Assembly (NCBI GenBank): GCA_964631325.1
Contig: CAZVWJ010000033.1
Location: 1 to 28,148 of the forward strand
Length of the DNA: 28,148 bases
Source of the DNA: CAZVWJ01 sp964631325
GTDB taxonomy: Bacteria > T1Sed10-126
Direction of reading: 5' to 3'
Shown here: piece after piece, positions 7,401 through 15,737 of the stretch
How positions within the stretch are numbered: position 1 is the stretch's first letter
Layout of the letters: the number at the start of each line of letters is the position of its first letter
Translations under genes and position numbers: made by a program
Notes under the pieces: model-generated
The model's database searches: none
What the model was told of the DNA's origin: nothing
What the model saw: only the letters and a program-made list of their open reading frames with translations

Positions 7401-10028
7401 ATTGGCGTCCGCCGGACGGATATTATTTCTGATTATAGAATCTCCCCCGCTACTGCTGTTGTAGTAAATTTGGTACTGATTGTTGTGCAGAAAACTGTTT
7501 ACAGCGACGTAGTTGTCAGTATTATCAGAAAATTTAACTCCATAAGTTCCATTTCCCTTGAAAACATTATTGGTTATCCGGTTATCGAGGGAGTTTTTAA
7601 CCAGGAAACCTCCGCCCGTATTATTCACTGCAGTGGATCGGCTTACTTTTCCGTGATCAGTCTGGAGGAATTTAATCCCGTTTGTGTTAGCTTTAGCTGT
7701 TGAAGAATCTACCCTGAGCCTGGTTGTTTTACTGCTGAGCAGACCCGTCTGGTTGGCTTCAAAGAGAGAAGTCACTACGCTGGCTGAATCAACTTCGCTT
7801 AAAAAAGCGCCGGCCTGACTGTTATCGGTAAAGTCTATCCCGACTATGGATAGATTGGCTGAACTGTCGCTGACCAGACCGGTATCGTTGTTGGCCAGGA
7901 GGCTCTGGGTGATTGTTACCGTATCACTGTTTAATAGTTTCAAACCGCTGGAGCCGTTGTGCTGAGCCTGCAGGTTGTTCAAATTAAGATACGAGGAGTT
8001 CACAACCCGGAAGCCGGAACTGTTGTTATAATCTGTAGTGAGGTTTGTAATCTCGACAGTGTTCCCGTTGCTCAAATAAATCCCGGTGTCATTATTGTTT
8101 ACGGTGGAATTTTTAAGTGTGAATTGGCTAAGATTGGACAGATGAAGGCCAGCCCCGCCGCAGTTTTCTACTGATATATCGTTAAGACTGAGATTTTGCA
8201 AGTTAGAAAACTTCAGGCCCCGGTAATAATTTTTAAATCCAAGCTTTTTCAGGGTCAGGTTAACGGGGGTGTCAGCCCGGAGAGCCAGGGCGCCGGTGGC
8301 GAGCGAGCTGTCGTTATAATCAAATACCGTGCTGTCCGGGCCGGCGCCGATCAGACCCAGGTTGTTTTTGCGTATTATCGCAGTGTCCCGGTAGGTTCCC
8401 GCGTCCACGTAAATAGTTTCTCCGGTTTCGGCGGCGGCTAAGGCCCGGTCGAGTGTCCGGAAGGGGTCTGTTATTCCACCGCTGTTTGCGTCATCCCCCC
8501 GGGCTGTCGTGTAAATGTCGCCGCTGGTTGAAGTGTCATTTACATACCATTCCGGCCCCGTGTTAACCTGGGGAATCGGGTCGTGTAGGGAGGCGTAATT
8601 TCTGTTGACGCCGCGATATTTGGGCCAATCCGAGGGATAAAGACCGGTCGCATCAATAGTGGTGGCATAAATATTATTGTCGTTTGAACCAAAGTAAATT
8701 TTATTATTGGCAAGAGCCGCGGCAGAACTGATGGTATTTTCTGTTTCCAATTTCCACAGCCCGTTACCATTTTTATCCACTCCGTAAAAATTCCCGTTGG
8801 CCGAGCCAAAGTAAATGTTCCCGTTACTACCCACGGCCGGGCTGGAGGTGATCTGTTTAGAAGTTTGAAAGGTCCAGTTTACCGTCCCCCCGTCAGCGGT
8901 TAGAGAATAAAGTTTACCGTCCCAGCATCCGACGTAAATATCAGAATCACTACCGATTGCCGGGGCGGTGGTAATGCTGTCACCAAGTCGGGTTTTCCAG
9001 TCCAGTTGGTAGGTATCACCAAGGTCTTTCAGTGCATACAAATACCCGTCGAGGCTGGTCAAATATATCATGCTGTCACTACGCAGGGCGGGAGAGGACT
9101 TAATTTTATCACCGGAGGTAAAGGTCCACTCAGTGGTTCCGCCGGTTGCATCCAGGGCATATAATTTGTGCTTCCAGGTCCCTATATAGAGGTGCGAACT
9201 GTTTCCGATGACCGGGCTTCCCGTAATTTTTCCCTCGAGTTGTTTCACCCAATTGGTTTCCCCCGCTGTTGTAAACGAGTACAGCTCGCCCCCGGTATTG
9301 CCTACAAAAATTGAATTAAACTGGCTGATCGCTGCCGAACTGATTATCCATTCCCCGGTAGAGCGGGTCCACAGGCTGTCGCCTTCGTTGCTAAGTGCAT
9401 AAAATCTGCCGAGTTGATTGCCGAAGAATATCTTTCCGTCGCTGTTGATTGCCGGGCTGGCGTCAATTTCACCCTCCGTGGAAAATTGCCATTTTTTTGT
9501 GCCGGTGTCGCTGAGGGCGTAGAGGTTTCCGTCATTGGAGCTAACGTAGAGGGAATTACCTTCAACGTAAGCGGGAGCTGCTGAAATAGCGCCGGCAGTT
9601 CCTACCGGCCAGTTGCCCACCGCTGTCTTTTCGCTGCCCACTGTGTCGTTTTGATTTTCCGCAGAAGAACTTGAGCTGGTCACTGACATACCAAAACTAT
9701 CCGGCCGGTCCCCCGGGTGTTGGGCCCAGTAATTTAACACTTTTTGGGGGAAATTAGGTTTACTGCCACTGCAGGAGTAAGAACTCTGGTCCCCGGTGCA
9801 ACCATTATCCTCCCACAGGCCAATCCAGTATTTATTTGCTTTGTTGTCTAATTCTTTAACTTTCTCTTCCACCGCGTTAATTGGTCCAAAATGGACCCCG
9901 GCCAGCCTCTGGATTTGAGCCGTCGTAGTTTCTCCGGCCCGGCTCCGGGCGGGAATTAAAATAAGCAAAGATAATAATCCTGCTCCAATCAATAGCCATA
10001 GCCGGGAATCATTAAGGAGTTTAAGCAC
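4299..10028 (-). CDS. Giant secreted protein: PQQ-type beta-propeller, two beta-helix/FN3 modules, Ig-like domains
   Basis: 1909 residues, GTG start with AGGTGA well placed. Residues 1-31 are a signal peptide with an SRA|GE cleavage site. About 40-130 is unassigned with a likely disulfide pair (NGCTGD, YSCSGS). About 130-480 holds around eight blade repeats of the form SSPA..S.G.IYFGS..G.LYAL...G..W.F, as in PQQ/BamB-like propellers. A right-handed beta-helix starts at WYVND (494), runs to ~920 and is followed by a fibronectin-III domain (~930-1038); the whole module repeats from WYVND (1043) with a second FN3 at ~1455-1560. Two or three Ig-like domains follow to ~1850. The last 43 residues are antisense to the HAD gene, Ser/Arg/Pro-rich and unlike the rest, so the natural C-terminus may be lost. 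No sorting motif is seen. It is the last gene of a three-gene envelope operon. Probable surface or extracellular role; ligand unknown. Confidence 0.85.
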   Translation of the reverse strand: MLKLLNDSRLWLLIGAGLLSLLILIPARSRAGETTTAQIQRLAGVHFGPINAVEEKVKELDNKANKYWIGLWEDNGCTGDQSSYSCSGSKPNFPQKVLNYWAQHPGDRPDSFGMSVTSSSSSAENQNDTVGSEKTAVGNWPVGTAGAISAAPAYVEGNSLYVSSNDGNLYALSDTGTKKWQFSTEGEIDASPAINSDGKIFFGNQLGRFYALSNEGDSLWTRSTGEWIISSAAISQFNSIFVGNTGGELYSFTTAGETNWVKQLEGKITGSPVIGNSSHLYIGTWKHKLYALDATGGTTEWTFTSGDKIKSSPALRSDSMIYLTSLDGYLYALKDLGDTYQLDWKTRLGDSITTAPAIGSDSDIYVGCWDGKLYSLTADGGTVNWTFQTSKQITSSPAVGSNGNIYFGSANGNFYGVDKNGNGLWKLETENTISSAAALANNKIYFGSNDNNIYATTIDATGLYPSDWPKYRGVNRNYASLHDPIPQVNTGPEWYVNDTSTSGDIYTTARGDDANSGGITDPFRTLDRALAAAETGETIYVDAGTYRDTAIIRKNNLGLIGAGPDSTVFDYNDSSLATGALALRADTPVNLTLKKLGFKNYYRGLKFSNLQNLSLNDISVENCGGAGLHLSNLSQFTLKNSTVNNNDTGIYLSNGNTVEITNLTTDYNNSSGFRVVNSSYLNLNNLQAQHNGSSGLKLLNSDTVTITQSLLANNDTGLVSDSSANLSIVGIDFTDNSQAGAFLSEVDSASVVTSLFEANQTGLLSSKTTRLRVDSSTAKANTNGIKFLQTDHGKVSRSTAVNNTGGGFLVKNSLDNRITNNVFKGNGTYGVKFSDNTDNYVAVNSFLHNNQYQIYYNSSSGGDSIIRNNIRPADANPDSGVYDLTGGQILVRNWWDTSDRAEIAGRISGSNNFIPFRLNEIDTAVGADTVAPATVQVDTALGRSYRVIVRWENVTSDADGSELDFNKYRIYRTTSDTVTDWISKASLVGTNSTVMDTEFIDHSIDNGETYYYRITAVDTETPENESFFSDTVVAYPQHLGPVWYVNDTATTNDVYTTKIGSDSNTGGATDPFRTVSKALEVAVTGETIHVDAGTYGETVSINSDNLSLIGADSTPQGTIIDPPGNEKYTAIVGNSVNDIAIEKLRIRDADQGIILSSVDNSTLYNNTINSIDNHGIRLENNSNSNDISNNVVNSAHINYVLSSSTNNTFISNVSQHGVNDGFQLNNSYQNSFNNNSVINNGRFGIYLANHSDTNTLTQNNFAGNLGFGIKSDSSLANVFQSNSITNNSGGLSLIESENTRLTFNSVYKNSDTGIEFTGSPGAIVYQNEIKENEYYQLALSGNSGNFYFRANNFDTDPAKVNQGLVHSTINNNINLEWNWWGITNINTIKNNLAGSNSNKLDTKPFRLGKADTTGGDTIIPKDPTWINFEVHNFEVGLDWGSVGNNQDGSNIGDLEKYRVYRSDIANQLDWKYGDSTGIVASPDNNKDAYTDTEVLNGDTYYYRLTAVDDKSPENESWYSDTRVAGIPPIHIYGETYVTRFDSITIQDTLGPAMPGDSVHFIVNGNPGGTTVVETDTGVPSETGWADTYVSLSDTTNTIKAKIYDKVYGVLYDSALSVVYYDTQPPDTPSLLSPTNGTETTAIPVDLTWEKPADTFVTDKLSDTYLTYRLQIDTEANFDTPLVSDSENISGTSISSQLPASGETLYWRIQAKDVAGNTSPFSPPDSFSIVVNIDTNTIQIGDGADTLHYDNLDGDSMLSADSDQLFSATVYNAETVTLYYTENGNTASSDDTAVLLQSTDSNWSGTISEANITNQDTINFILEGINTAGDTDVEDSGGNGFKYQLNDASEVLKRFQNKATNSRLWGQIHRRSNSSSTPRPTGDSRRIPSLPATASLIRSSALATAAELKA

Positions 10029-10038
10029 GTTTGTTCAC

Positions 10039-10593
10039 CTAAAAATGAAAGTTAATTCCAGTATTAATAACAAACTCTAACCCGTCGACTTCACGCCGGG
10101 AGAGGTCATCCTGAAGCGAAATATAATATGGTCCTGAGTCAAGAGTAAAAGAGAAATGAGGGCTGAAGTATTTTTGCAACCCAAAAATAACTCCTCCCAT
10201 GTAACCGTCTCCCTCGGTTAATTCCCCCTCAAACTCCCGGACTTTATAAAGATCAGTTCCTCCGTAAAACCGAACAGTATTTAGTCTTCCCAGAACAAAA
10301 CTAATTCGCGGCCCGAAAAGCTGGATGTTGTTTCCCTGAAAACCTCTCAATTCGAGGCTTAAATATTTGTTCTGATACCCGAGTGTTACTCCGGGATAAA
10401 GCACCCCCGCGAACCAGTGGTTCCGGTGGAAATTGTATTGTTCAGTGTCGCTGTCCTCTTTTTTGGTCTCCTTGCTACTACCGGGTAAAATTCCCGAATA
10501 TTGCCGGGCCACTACTTTCGTGGAAAAAACAGAAAAAAGAAAAAAGCCAATTAGCAAAAAGAGGAAATAACTAAAAATAGTTTGTTTATTCAA
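10039..10593 (-). CDS. Small predicted outer-membrane beta-barrel protein
   Basis: 184 residues with an N-terminal signal peptide (hydrophobic FSYFLFLLIGFFLFSVF, likely cut after VVA). The mature part is rich in alternating aromatic/Gly strands (GVTLGYQNKYLSLELRG, GGVIFGLQKYFS) and ends in INFHF with a terminal Phe, the usual signal for barrel assembly. The size fits an eight-strand barrel. The start is TTG, overlapping the last eight bases of the upstream FecR gene (TTTGAATAA) with GGTGAG just before it, so translation is probably coupled. Only 10 bases separate its stop from the giant beta-helix gene. I recognise no specific family; it may anchor, export or fold its neighbours, which is inference from position only. 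Confidence 0.7.
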   Translation of the reverse strand: MNKQTIFSYFLFLLIGFFLFSVFSTKVVARQYSGILPGSSKETKKEDSDTEQYNFHRNHWFAGVLYPGVTLGYQNKYLSLELRGFQGNNIQLFGPRISFVLGRLNTVRFYGGTDLYKVREFEGELTEGDGYMGGVIFGLQKYFSPHFSFTLDSGPYYISLQDDLSRREVDGLEFVINTGINFHF

Positions 10594-13500
10594 AGGGGCT
10601 CACCCCGCGAAACCGGGTATAAACTTTTTTGGGTAATCCGGGAGCCGCGCGTGGGGACAGGATCTTTATCCCTGCGTAATCTGGTCTTATCCGCGTCACT
10701 TTTATTAGGGCTACGGATTGTTTCCCCCGCTGGTCCTGAACATTGATTGCGTAGAACTTATTTTCACTGATGTTCACTGTTTTTTGATAACTATTATTTA
10801 TGTCGGGAATATGTCGGGCGCTGTTAAAGTCATTTATCGGAATTTTCTTTATTCCCCCCTCCGCAATTTCCCCGCCGATTTTTAAAGTATTAACAGCGAA
10901 ATTCGGAGTGGACAGTTCAGCCAGAATATCTGCTTCACTGGTGTGCCGGGGGATCGAAAGGGAATGTATTTTTAATCCTTCTAAGTCCGGTATACGAATT
11001 TTTTCCTTGTTATAAAGATAAACTATCAACGGCAGGTCATTTAAAGCAGTTATCTTAAAGTTACCTCTTGCAGTCCGGCGAAATTGCTGTTCGCTGTTAA
11101 AGCCTTTGATTAAAAAAGGACGTCGAAAGTTATTGGCCATCCCCTTGATTTCCAGGGTGAATTCCATTTGTCCTCCACTTCGGTTGGCAATGATAGAGTG
11201 AACGTTGTAGTTGACATTAAACCCTCGGCTGTGTTGAAATATTTCCTCTAATAATCTTTTGAAGTCACTTTTATCTTTTTGAACTCCGGTAATATCATCC
11301 GTGTAACTGAAGTCTCGACTAATATTTTTAAAAAACTTTTTGCTATCTTCCTGTTCGATTTGCCGCCATTGTTCGGAAAATATCTCCTTGATCTGAGCAG
11401 AGTAGCGCTTATCTGTATATTTGAATTCTTTTATTTTCAGGGGCGTCCCGACCACCCCGCCCGTGGTCCAAGCTAAAATTTTAACCCTGTCAAAATTTTG
11501 CTTAGCTTCTCCGGAGAGGGTGAAAGACCAGTTTTCTCCTCCACGGGCCCTGTGCCAGTCTTTCCCGTTATTCGGACTGTAAGCAATGCCCTGGATGGTC
11601 TGGTCTGCCCGAGCGGTGCCCCGGACAATGATTTTCCCACCGGGAGCATCATCGCGGAAAAGTTGAAAAGGTGTTTCTATTTTATCGTAGGAATATCCAC
11701 AGATATCACTTACAGTAATTTTTACCGTTCCCCGTTTATAGTTGCGGGGTAAAGTTTTCTCCGTAATCCGGTATTTGATGGGGCCTTGAATCGGAGTTTT
11801 ACTTAATTTCCCCTGCTCATTCCAGGCCATCAGTTCTATTTGAAAACGGGCTTCCTTATCGGAGTGAAGTGTGAATTGCCAGTTTTCTTTTCCCTTGGCT
11901 TCACGCCAGTTTGAGTTGTTTATCCGGTAGAGAACCTTTTCAATTTTTCCCGTGTCTCCGGCAGTTCCGCTGACAGTAAGCGGCCTACCAAGCAGGCTTG
12001 AACTCGTAACCGTGACCGGAAAATTTTCCACCCGCCGGCCCGCTATTGATTTTATTTCTATGGGGAATTTCTCTGCTCGATAAGAAAGCGGGTAAGGCGT
12101 TTCTTCCTCCCTGTAGATTATTGGGCCAATTTTTATTGGCTTGCCGACTTTGCCGGCGGTAGTCCAGGCCACGACGAGAAGTTTGAGCTTTTTCTCTTCT
12201 CGCAGGGTTTTCTCCTTGAGTTCAAAAGACCAATACCGTTTACCGGTGGCACTTAACCAGGTTCGTCCTCCATCCAGACTATAAGCTACTCCGGCAATGT
12301 TTGTATCGGCTTTTGCCAGCCCGCTGATCGTTAGTCCACTGACAGGATCGAGGATGCGGGTATCAGAGAATCCCGCCCAGGGTAATCGACTTAAATCCCG
12401 GTTGGTAATCACCCGGGGGAATTTAACTTTCGCGTAATTAGTCTGTCCGATTTGGCGTGGTTTGATTGGGACAGTCCCGGGCTCCAGGTGATCAGGGATT
12501 GCTCCTTTCCGCTCGGGATGTTTTAAAATCACCGTGAAATGAGTGGGGAGAGAACGCGTCAACCGGCTGTCTGTTGCAATGATTCTTCCTTGCAAAATTT
12601 TCTTTTCCCCCGGGGCTGGAACCTGCTGGGGCTTAACGTTTAATTCCCATTTTTTCAATCCGTTAACCGCCATTTTTTTTCCGTTGAAATGGGCCGTTAG
12701 TTTTTTTAGTTCGGCTTGAGGAGCGCGGGTTTTAGAATGACCGGTAATTATTAAACGATCCTGTTTTGTATAAGGATAAGTAATTTGATAGCGGTGCGGG
12801 GCTGTTTTTCTAAATTGTTCGCCGTTTAATTTGAGGCTGTGAATAGCCGGGGGAAGCCGGAGATGTTTTTTTGCTTTCTCACTGAATTTTGAGAGCTCTA
12901 ATTTTTGCTCATCAGTCAGTTTCAGGGGAGGAGACGGTGCCGCTTCCGGGTTGCCGATCCGGCTGTGGTTTCCACTGCGCAAGGTTATCTGTTTTTCAGG
13001 GTGAAACCTGTTGCTGAAGGTTACTTCACCCCTGAATACTCCACACCTGGTTTTTCCGGTCATAGTTGTTTGACACTGAAAAGTGGTTCCCCGCAGCCCG
13101 GCGATCGCGGTCTTAGTCTTGACTTTAAAACTGGTATTTATTTTCTCTCGAAATCGAACCCCGGCCTGTATTTTTCCCCTGATTAATTCCAGGTCAATTG
13201 TGTTAAAGGTTTTCTTTTGGGACCTGAAGACAGGCTCAACGACCTTATTTTTTTGAATCAGGCTGTTAATAACAAGATCAGTTTGTGGTTTGAGTTGAAT
13301 GTAGCTAATCCCGGGAATCTGTAGTCCGGCGGTTGCTCCCCGGGTAGTGGAGAGATAGCTGCCCGGCTCTATTATTTTTCCTTTGGTAATTTTTTTCCAG
13401 CCGGTGTCTTCCGGGGCCTGGTAATTTATTGTTCCCTGTAGATGGCGGAGATGAATTTGGAGAGGGGGCAATCGGGATGGAGAATCAACCCCGATCTGGC

Positions 13501-13684
13501 TGGTTCCTTCTTCAAACCGGGGTTGAAGTGGTTGGGTTTTACAGAATCCCTCCGGGGCTAAAAAAGATAAACTCAAGAACAGTAATCCCCCGGCAATTAA
13601 GGCGTAATCCAGCCGAAAATAAGTCAGGAAAAGTAATTTTAAGATAGTTGTTTGATTATTGTCGAGTTTGATTTTTGAAGGCAT
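10586..13684 (-). CDS. FecR-domain secreted protein with three Ig-like repeats and an NTF2-like domain
   Basis: 1032 residues from the ATG at 13684. A longer frame opens with TTG at 13726, but that codon lies inside the cold-shock gene terminator, so I reject it. A hydrophobic segment (~27-43) acts as signal or anchor. About 80-230 is a FecR domain with the hallmark TAIAGLRGTTFQC and GVFRGEVTFSN. Three repeats follow (~430-545, 550-650, 660-760) of the form GVAYS.DGG..W....G...WSF.L, resembling Ig-like domains of secreted proteins. About 760-890 resembles an NTF2-like fold (IKEIFSEQWRQIEQEDSKKF). The C-terminal 140 residues are unassigned. No sigma factor or TonB receptor lies nearby, so classical iron signalling by FecR is not supported; a structural envelope role is more likely. 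It heads a three-gene operon. No clear SD site precedes the ATG. Confidence 0.75.
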   Translation of the reverse strand: MPSKIKLDNNQTTILKLLFLTYFRLDYALIAGGLLFLSLSFLAPEGFCKTQPLQPRFEEGTSQIGVDSPSRLPPLQIHLRHLQGTINYQAPEDTGWKKITKGKIIEPGSYLSTTRGATAGLQIPGISYIQLKPQTDLVINSLIQKNKVVEPVFRSQKKTFNTIDLELIRGKIQAGVRFREKINTSFKVKTKTAIAGLRGTTFQCQTTMTGKTRCGVFRGEVTFSNRFHPEKQITLRSGNHSRIGNPEAAPSPPLKLTDEQKLELSKFSEKAKKHLRLPPAIHSLKLNGEQFRKTAPHRYQITYPYTKQDRLIITGHSKTRAPQAELKKLTAHFNGKKMAVNGLKKWELNVKPQQVPAPGEKKILQGRIIATDSRLTRSLPTHFTVILKHPERKGAIPDHLEPGTVPIKPRQIGQTNYAKVKFPRVITNRDLSRLPWAGFSDTRILDPVSGLTISGLAKADTNIAGVAYSLDGGRTWLSATGKRYWSFELKEKTLREEKKLKLLVVAWTTAGKVGKPIKIGPIIYREEETPYPLSYRAEKFPIEIKSIAGRRVENFPVTVTSSSLLGRPLTVSGTAGDTGKIEKVLYRINNSNWREAKGKENWQFTLHSDKEARFQIELMAWNEQGKLSKTPIQGPIKYRITEKTLPRNYKRGTVKITVSDICGYSYDKIETPFQLFRDDAPGGKIIVRGTARADQTIQGIAYSPNNGKDWHRARGGENWSFTLSGEAKQNFDRVKILAWTTGGVVGTPLKIKEFKYTDKRYSAQIKEIFSEQWRQIEQEDSKKFFKNISRDFSYTDDITGVQKDKSDFKRLLEEIFQHSRGFNVNYNVHSIIANRSGGQMEFTLEIKGMANNFRRPFLIKGFNSEQQFRRTARGNFKITALNDLPLIVYLYNKEKIRIPDLEGLKIHSLSIPRHTSEADILAELSTPNFAVNTLKIGGEIAEGGIKKIPINDFNSARHIPDINNSYQKTVNISENKFYAINVQDQRGKQSVALIKVTRIRPDYAGIKILSPRAAPGLPKKVYTRFRGVSPFE

Positions 13685-13704
13685 AGAATAATGGATAACC
13701 AACA

Positions 13705-13745
13705 AAAAAAAAGAAGTTCCCGCCAATCGACGGGAACTTCTTTTG
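13705..13745 (-). terminator. Rho-independent terminator of the cold-shock gene
   Basis: On the minus strand AAGAAGTTCCCG and CGGGAACTTCTT form a 12-bp perfect stem around TCGATTGG, followed by a run of T. It sits 26 bases after the cold-shock stop codon and ends just before the FecR gene. Confidence 0.9.
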
Positions 13746-13770
13746 AGGACGTGAGAACGATTAAAGCCTC

Positions 13771-13974
13771 TTATTCAACGGGATTAACATTAATAGCGGC
13801 GAGGCCCTTTTCAGTCTCTTCAAGCTCAAATTCAACTTGCTGGTCTTCATCCAGCGTTTTGTAGCCTTCGACTTCAATGTCCGAAAAGTGGACAAATACA
13901 TCCTCGCCCGTTTCCTGTTCGATGAAACCATAACCTTTGGCATCATCAAACCACTTAACGGTTCCAGTTGGCAC
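13771..13974 (-). CDS. Cold-shock domain protein (CspA family)
   Basis: 67 residues covering one OB-fold cold-shock domain: GTVKWFDDAKGYGFIEQ contains RNP1 (KGYGFIEQ), and DVFVHFSDI is RNP2. These proteins bind single-stranded RNA or DNA in the cytoplasm and act as RNA chaperones. The start is GTG (PTGTVKW), eight bases after a strong AAGGAGG; the longer frame beginning at 13995 has that SD site inside it and is rejected. The protein is acidic (many Glu/Asp). It has its own promoter (14057-14085), a leader of ~75 bases and a terminator, so it is a single-gene unit. csp leaders often carry temperature-responsive structure; I see no clear long hairpin here. Confidence 0.95.
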   Translation of the reverse strand: MPTGTVKWFDDAKGYGFIEQETGEDVFVHFSDIEVEGYKTLDEDQQVEFELEETEKGLAAINVNPVE

Positions 13975-14056
13975 TGAGACAACCTCCTTTTTCACTATTT
14001 TTACCTTAAACCCTCCAGTATAACACTGCAGAGCTGTAATAATTTAATCTAAACCC

Positions 14057-14085
14057 ACTATACCATAATTAAATATAGATAGCAA
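14057..14085 (-). promoter_or_regulatory. Promoter of the cold-shock gene
   Basis: Read on the minus strand, TTGCTA (14080-14085) and TATAGT (14057-14062) are 17 bases apart, with a TG extended -10. This gives a leader of about 75 bases before the GTG at 13974. Confidence 0.55.
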
Positions 14086-14097
14086 ACAATAATAAGA

Positions 14098-14619
14098 TTA
14101 CTTAGTTTTTGAGTGAAATAAATTTTTGAACCAGTTCAAGAGTTCGTGCATCTGGTCGGAATATTTTTCCCTTTCTTCTATTAAATGTGGAAGAGTGGCT
14201 GTAGCAATAATTCCGCCCCCGACAATTAAGAGGGAATTCATTAAAATCTTCCCAAAATTTCTTTTTTCAGGATGGATATTTTCTAACAGTTCAGTCAGTT
14301 TGTCGTAAATTTTGTGGAGTTCTTCCTCGGGGAGCACGGGCTTTTCTTTGCTCTGCAAAATTTTGATCCCTTCGGTGATAGCTTTGTAACTGGCTGTCTC
14401 CATTTCACTGCGTTGACCTTCAGCTACCATTTCGAGGGCTCTGGAAATATCGGAAAGAGTTGGCTCAGTGGTATATAAATATTGGCGTAAAACTTTTTCT
14501 TTAACGTTTTCTTTAACTACTACTGCCTCAAAAATTGCTGCAAGGTCCTCAGGGTTGGGTTGGATTTCTGATTCTATGTCCAACTCGATTATTTTGTTAA
14601 TATCTTCCAGATGTTCCAC
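14098..14619 (-). CDS. Unknown helical protein with C-terminal membrane segment
   Basis: 173 residues, start GTG with AGGGTGA five bases ahead. The first ~120 residues are acidic and look helical (DINKIIELDIESEIQ, EEELHKIYDKLTELLENI). Residues ~124-144 (KILMNSLLIVGGGIIATATL) form one probable membrane helix, followed by a short charged tail. This arrangement suggests a cytoplasmic domain tethered by its C-terminal region. I do not recognise a family. It lies 70 bases after trxB on the same strand and may be read from trxB or from a weak promoter in between (14672-14700). Coding is supported by frame, start and composition only. Confidence 0.65.
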   Translation of the reverse strand: MEHLEDINKIIELDIESEIQPNPEDLAAIFEAVVVKENVKEKVLRQYLYTTEPTLSDISRALEMVAEGQRSEMETASYKAITEGIKILQSKEKPVLPEEELHKIYDKLTELLENIHPEKRNFGKILMNSLLIVGGGIIATATLPHLIEEREKYSDQMHELLNWFKNLFHSKTK

Positions 14620-14671
14620 TTAAATCACCCTAATGTAAAATAAAAAAACTTTCTACTCTAAATTCTCCTGT

Positions 14672-14700
14672 ATTATATCTCTAATCTTGCTATTTCTGAA
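14672..14700 (-). promoter_or_regulatory. Possible promoter for the tail-anchored protein gene
   Basis: On the minus strand TATAAT (14672-14677) is 17 bases from a weak TTCAGA (14695-14700) that overlaps the end of trxB. The -10 is perfect, the -35 is poor. Confidence 0.4.
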
Positions 14701-15670
14701 GATATTTTTCGATTTCGAGAGCAGCTTTACAGCCACTGCCACAGGCGGTTACGGCCTGTTGGTAACGAGAATCAGCAACATCTCCGGCGGCAAATACTCC
14801 TTCTACTTCCGTAAATACTTCGTTTTCTGTTAATATATAACCTCGGTCATCAGTTTTAATTTGATTTTTTAAAAAACCAGTGTTGGGGGAATGTCCGATT
14901 GCCATAAAAATCCCATCACATTCCAATTCTTTTTCAGTAATTTGTTGGTTGGCCTCTAAACTATTTTTTTCAATTTTTCGTTTGGGTTTGCCTTCCGGAT
15001 GGGTAATTACCCTGGCCCCCGTTACTTTTTCACCGTCGCCGAGTACCTCGGTTAGCTCTGTGTTCCAGAGCATTTCAATTTTATTGTGACTTTTTGCCTT
15101 TTTAGCCAGGTGAGAGGAGGCCCGCAAATTATCACGTCGATGAAGAATCCGCACCCGTTTCGCAAATTTAGTTAAAAATAACGCCTCTTCCACTGCTGCG
15201 TCTCCGCCGCCGATCACCAGTACTTCCTGGTCCTGGAAGAAAAAACCATCACAGGTGGCACAGGCTGAAACACCGTGCCCCCGGTATTTTTGTTCTGAAT
15301 CAAGGCCCAGCCAGCGAGCTGTTGCTCCACTGGCAATAATTACTGATCTTGCCAGTATATTCTCATCATTGTCCAGGATAAGCTTTTTTGGTTGCGTGGA
15401 AAAATCGGTGTCCGTAACCCGGGCCGCCTTAAATTCAGCTCCAAAATTTTTAGCCTGTTGTTTCATCCTCTCCATTAGTTGGGACCCTTCTATTCCTTCC
15501 GGGAACCCTGGAAAATTGTCCACTGTTGTGGTCTGGGAGAGTTGTCCACCCGGGGCAGTACCACTTATAACCAGGGGAGCCAGGTGACTTCTGGCAGTGT
15601 AAATAGCCGCAGTTAAACCGGCCGAACCGGCACCGATAATAACTGTGCTGTTTATATCTTCAGTCCCCAT
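14690..15670 (-). CDS. trxB: Thioredoxin reductase
   Basis: 326 residues, the normal length for low-molecular-weight thioredoxin reductase, which uses NADPH and FAD to reduce thioredoxin in the cytoplasm. GAGSAG (13-18) binds the FAD ADP moiety, CATC (137-140) is the redox-active disulfide, GGGDAA (154-159) with HRRDNLRAS binds NADPH, and the C-terminal GDVADSRYQQAVTACG binds FAD. The ATG is preceded by GGGAGG at good distance. A sigma70 promoter lies upstream (15708-15737). It is divergent from def. No thioredoxin gene is seen in the window. Confidence 0.96.
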   Translation of the reverse strand: MGTEDINSTVIIGAGSAGLTAAIYTARSHLAPLVISGTAPGGQLSQTTTVDNFPGFPEGIEGSQLMERMKQQAKNFGAEFKAARVTDTDFSTQPKKLILDNDENILARSVIIASGATARWLGLDSEQKYRGHGVSACATCDGFFFQDQEVLVIGGGDAAVEEALFLTKFAKRVRILHRRDNLRASSHLAKKAKSHNKIEMLWNTELTEVLGDGEKVTGARVITHPEGKPKRKIEKNSLEANQQITEKELECDGIFMAIGHSPNTGFLKNQIKTDDRGYILTENEVFTEVEGVFAAGDVADSRYQQAVTACGSGCKAALEIEKYLQK

Positions 15671-15707
15671 ATTTTACCTCCCAAAATGAAAATAATTCTA
15701 CCTAAAT

Positions 15708-15737
15708 ATAATACCTTTATATCCCTTCAAAGGTCAA
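15708..15737 (-). promoter_or_regulatory. trxB promoter
   Basis: On the minus strand TTGACC (15732-15737) and TATTAT (15708-15713) are 18 bases apart, ~40 bases upstream of the trxB ATG. The rest of the 218-base divergent region to def has no promoter I would call for def. Confidence 0.6.

Noticed and set aside
6576..7703. Several plus-strand ORFs of 94-160 codons opposite the beta-helix gene
   Set aside because: They are shadows of the strongly coding minus-strand frame, whose repeats explain the open complementary frames.
13685..13726. TTG start extending the FecR-domain protein by 14 residues
   Set aside because: The codon lies within the terminator hairpin of the cold-shock gene; ATG at 13684 is preferred.
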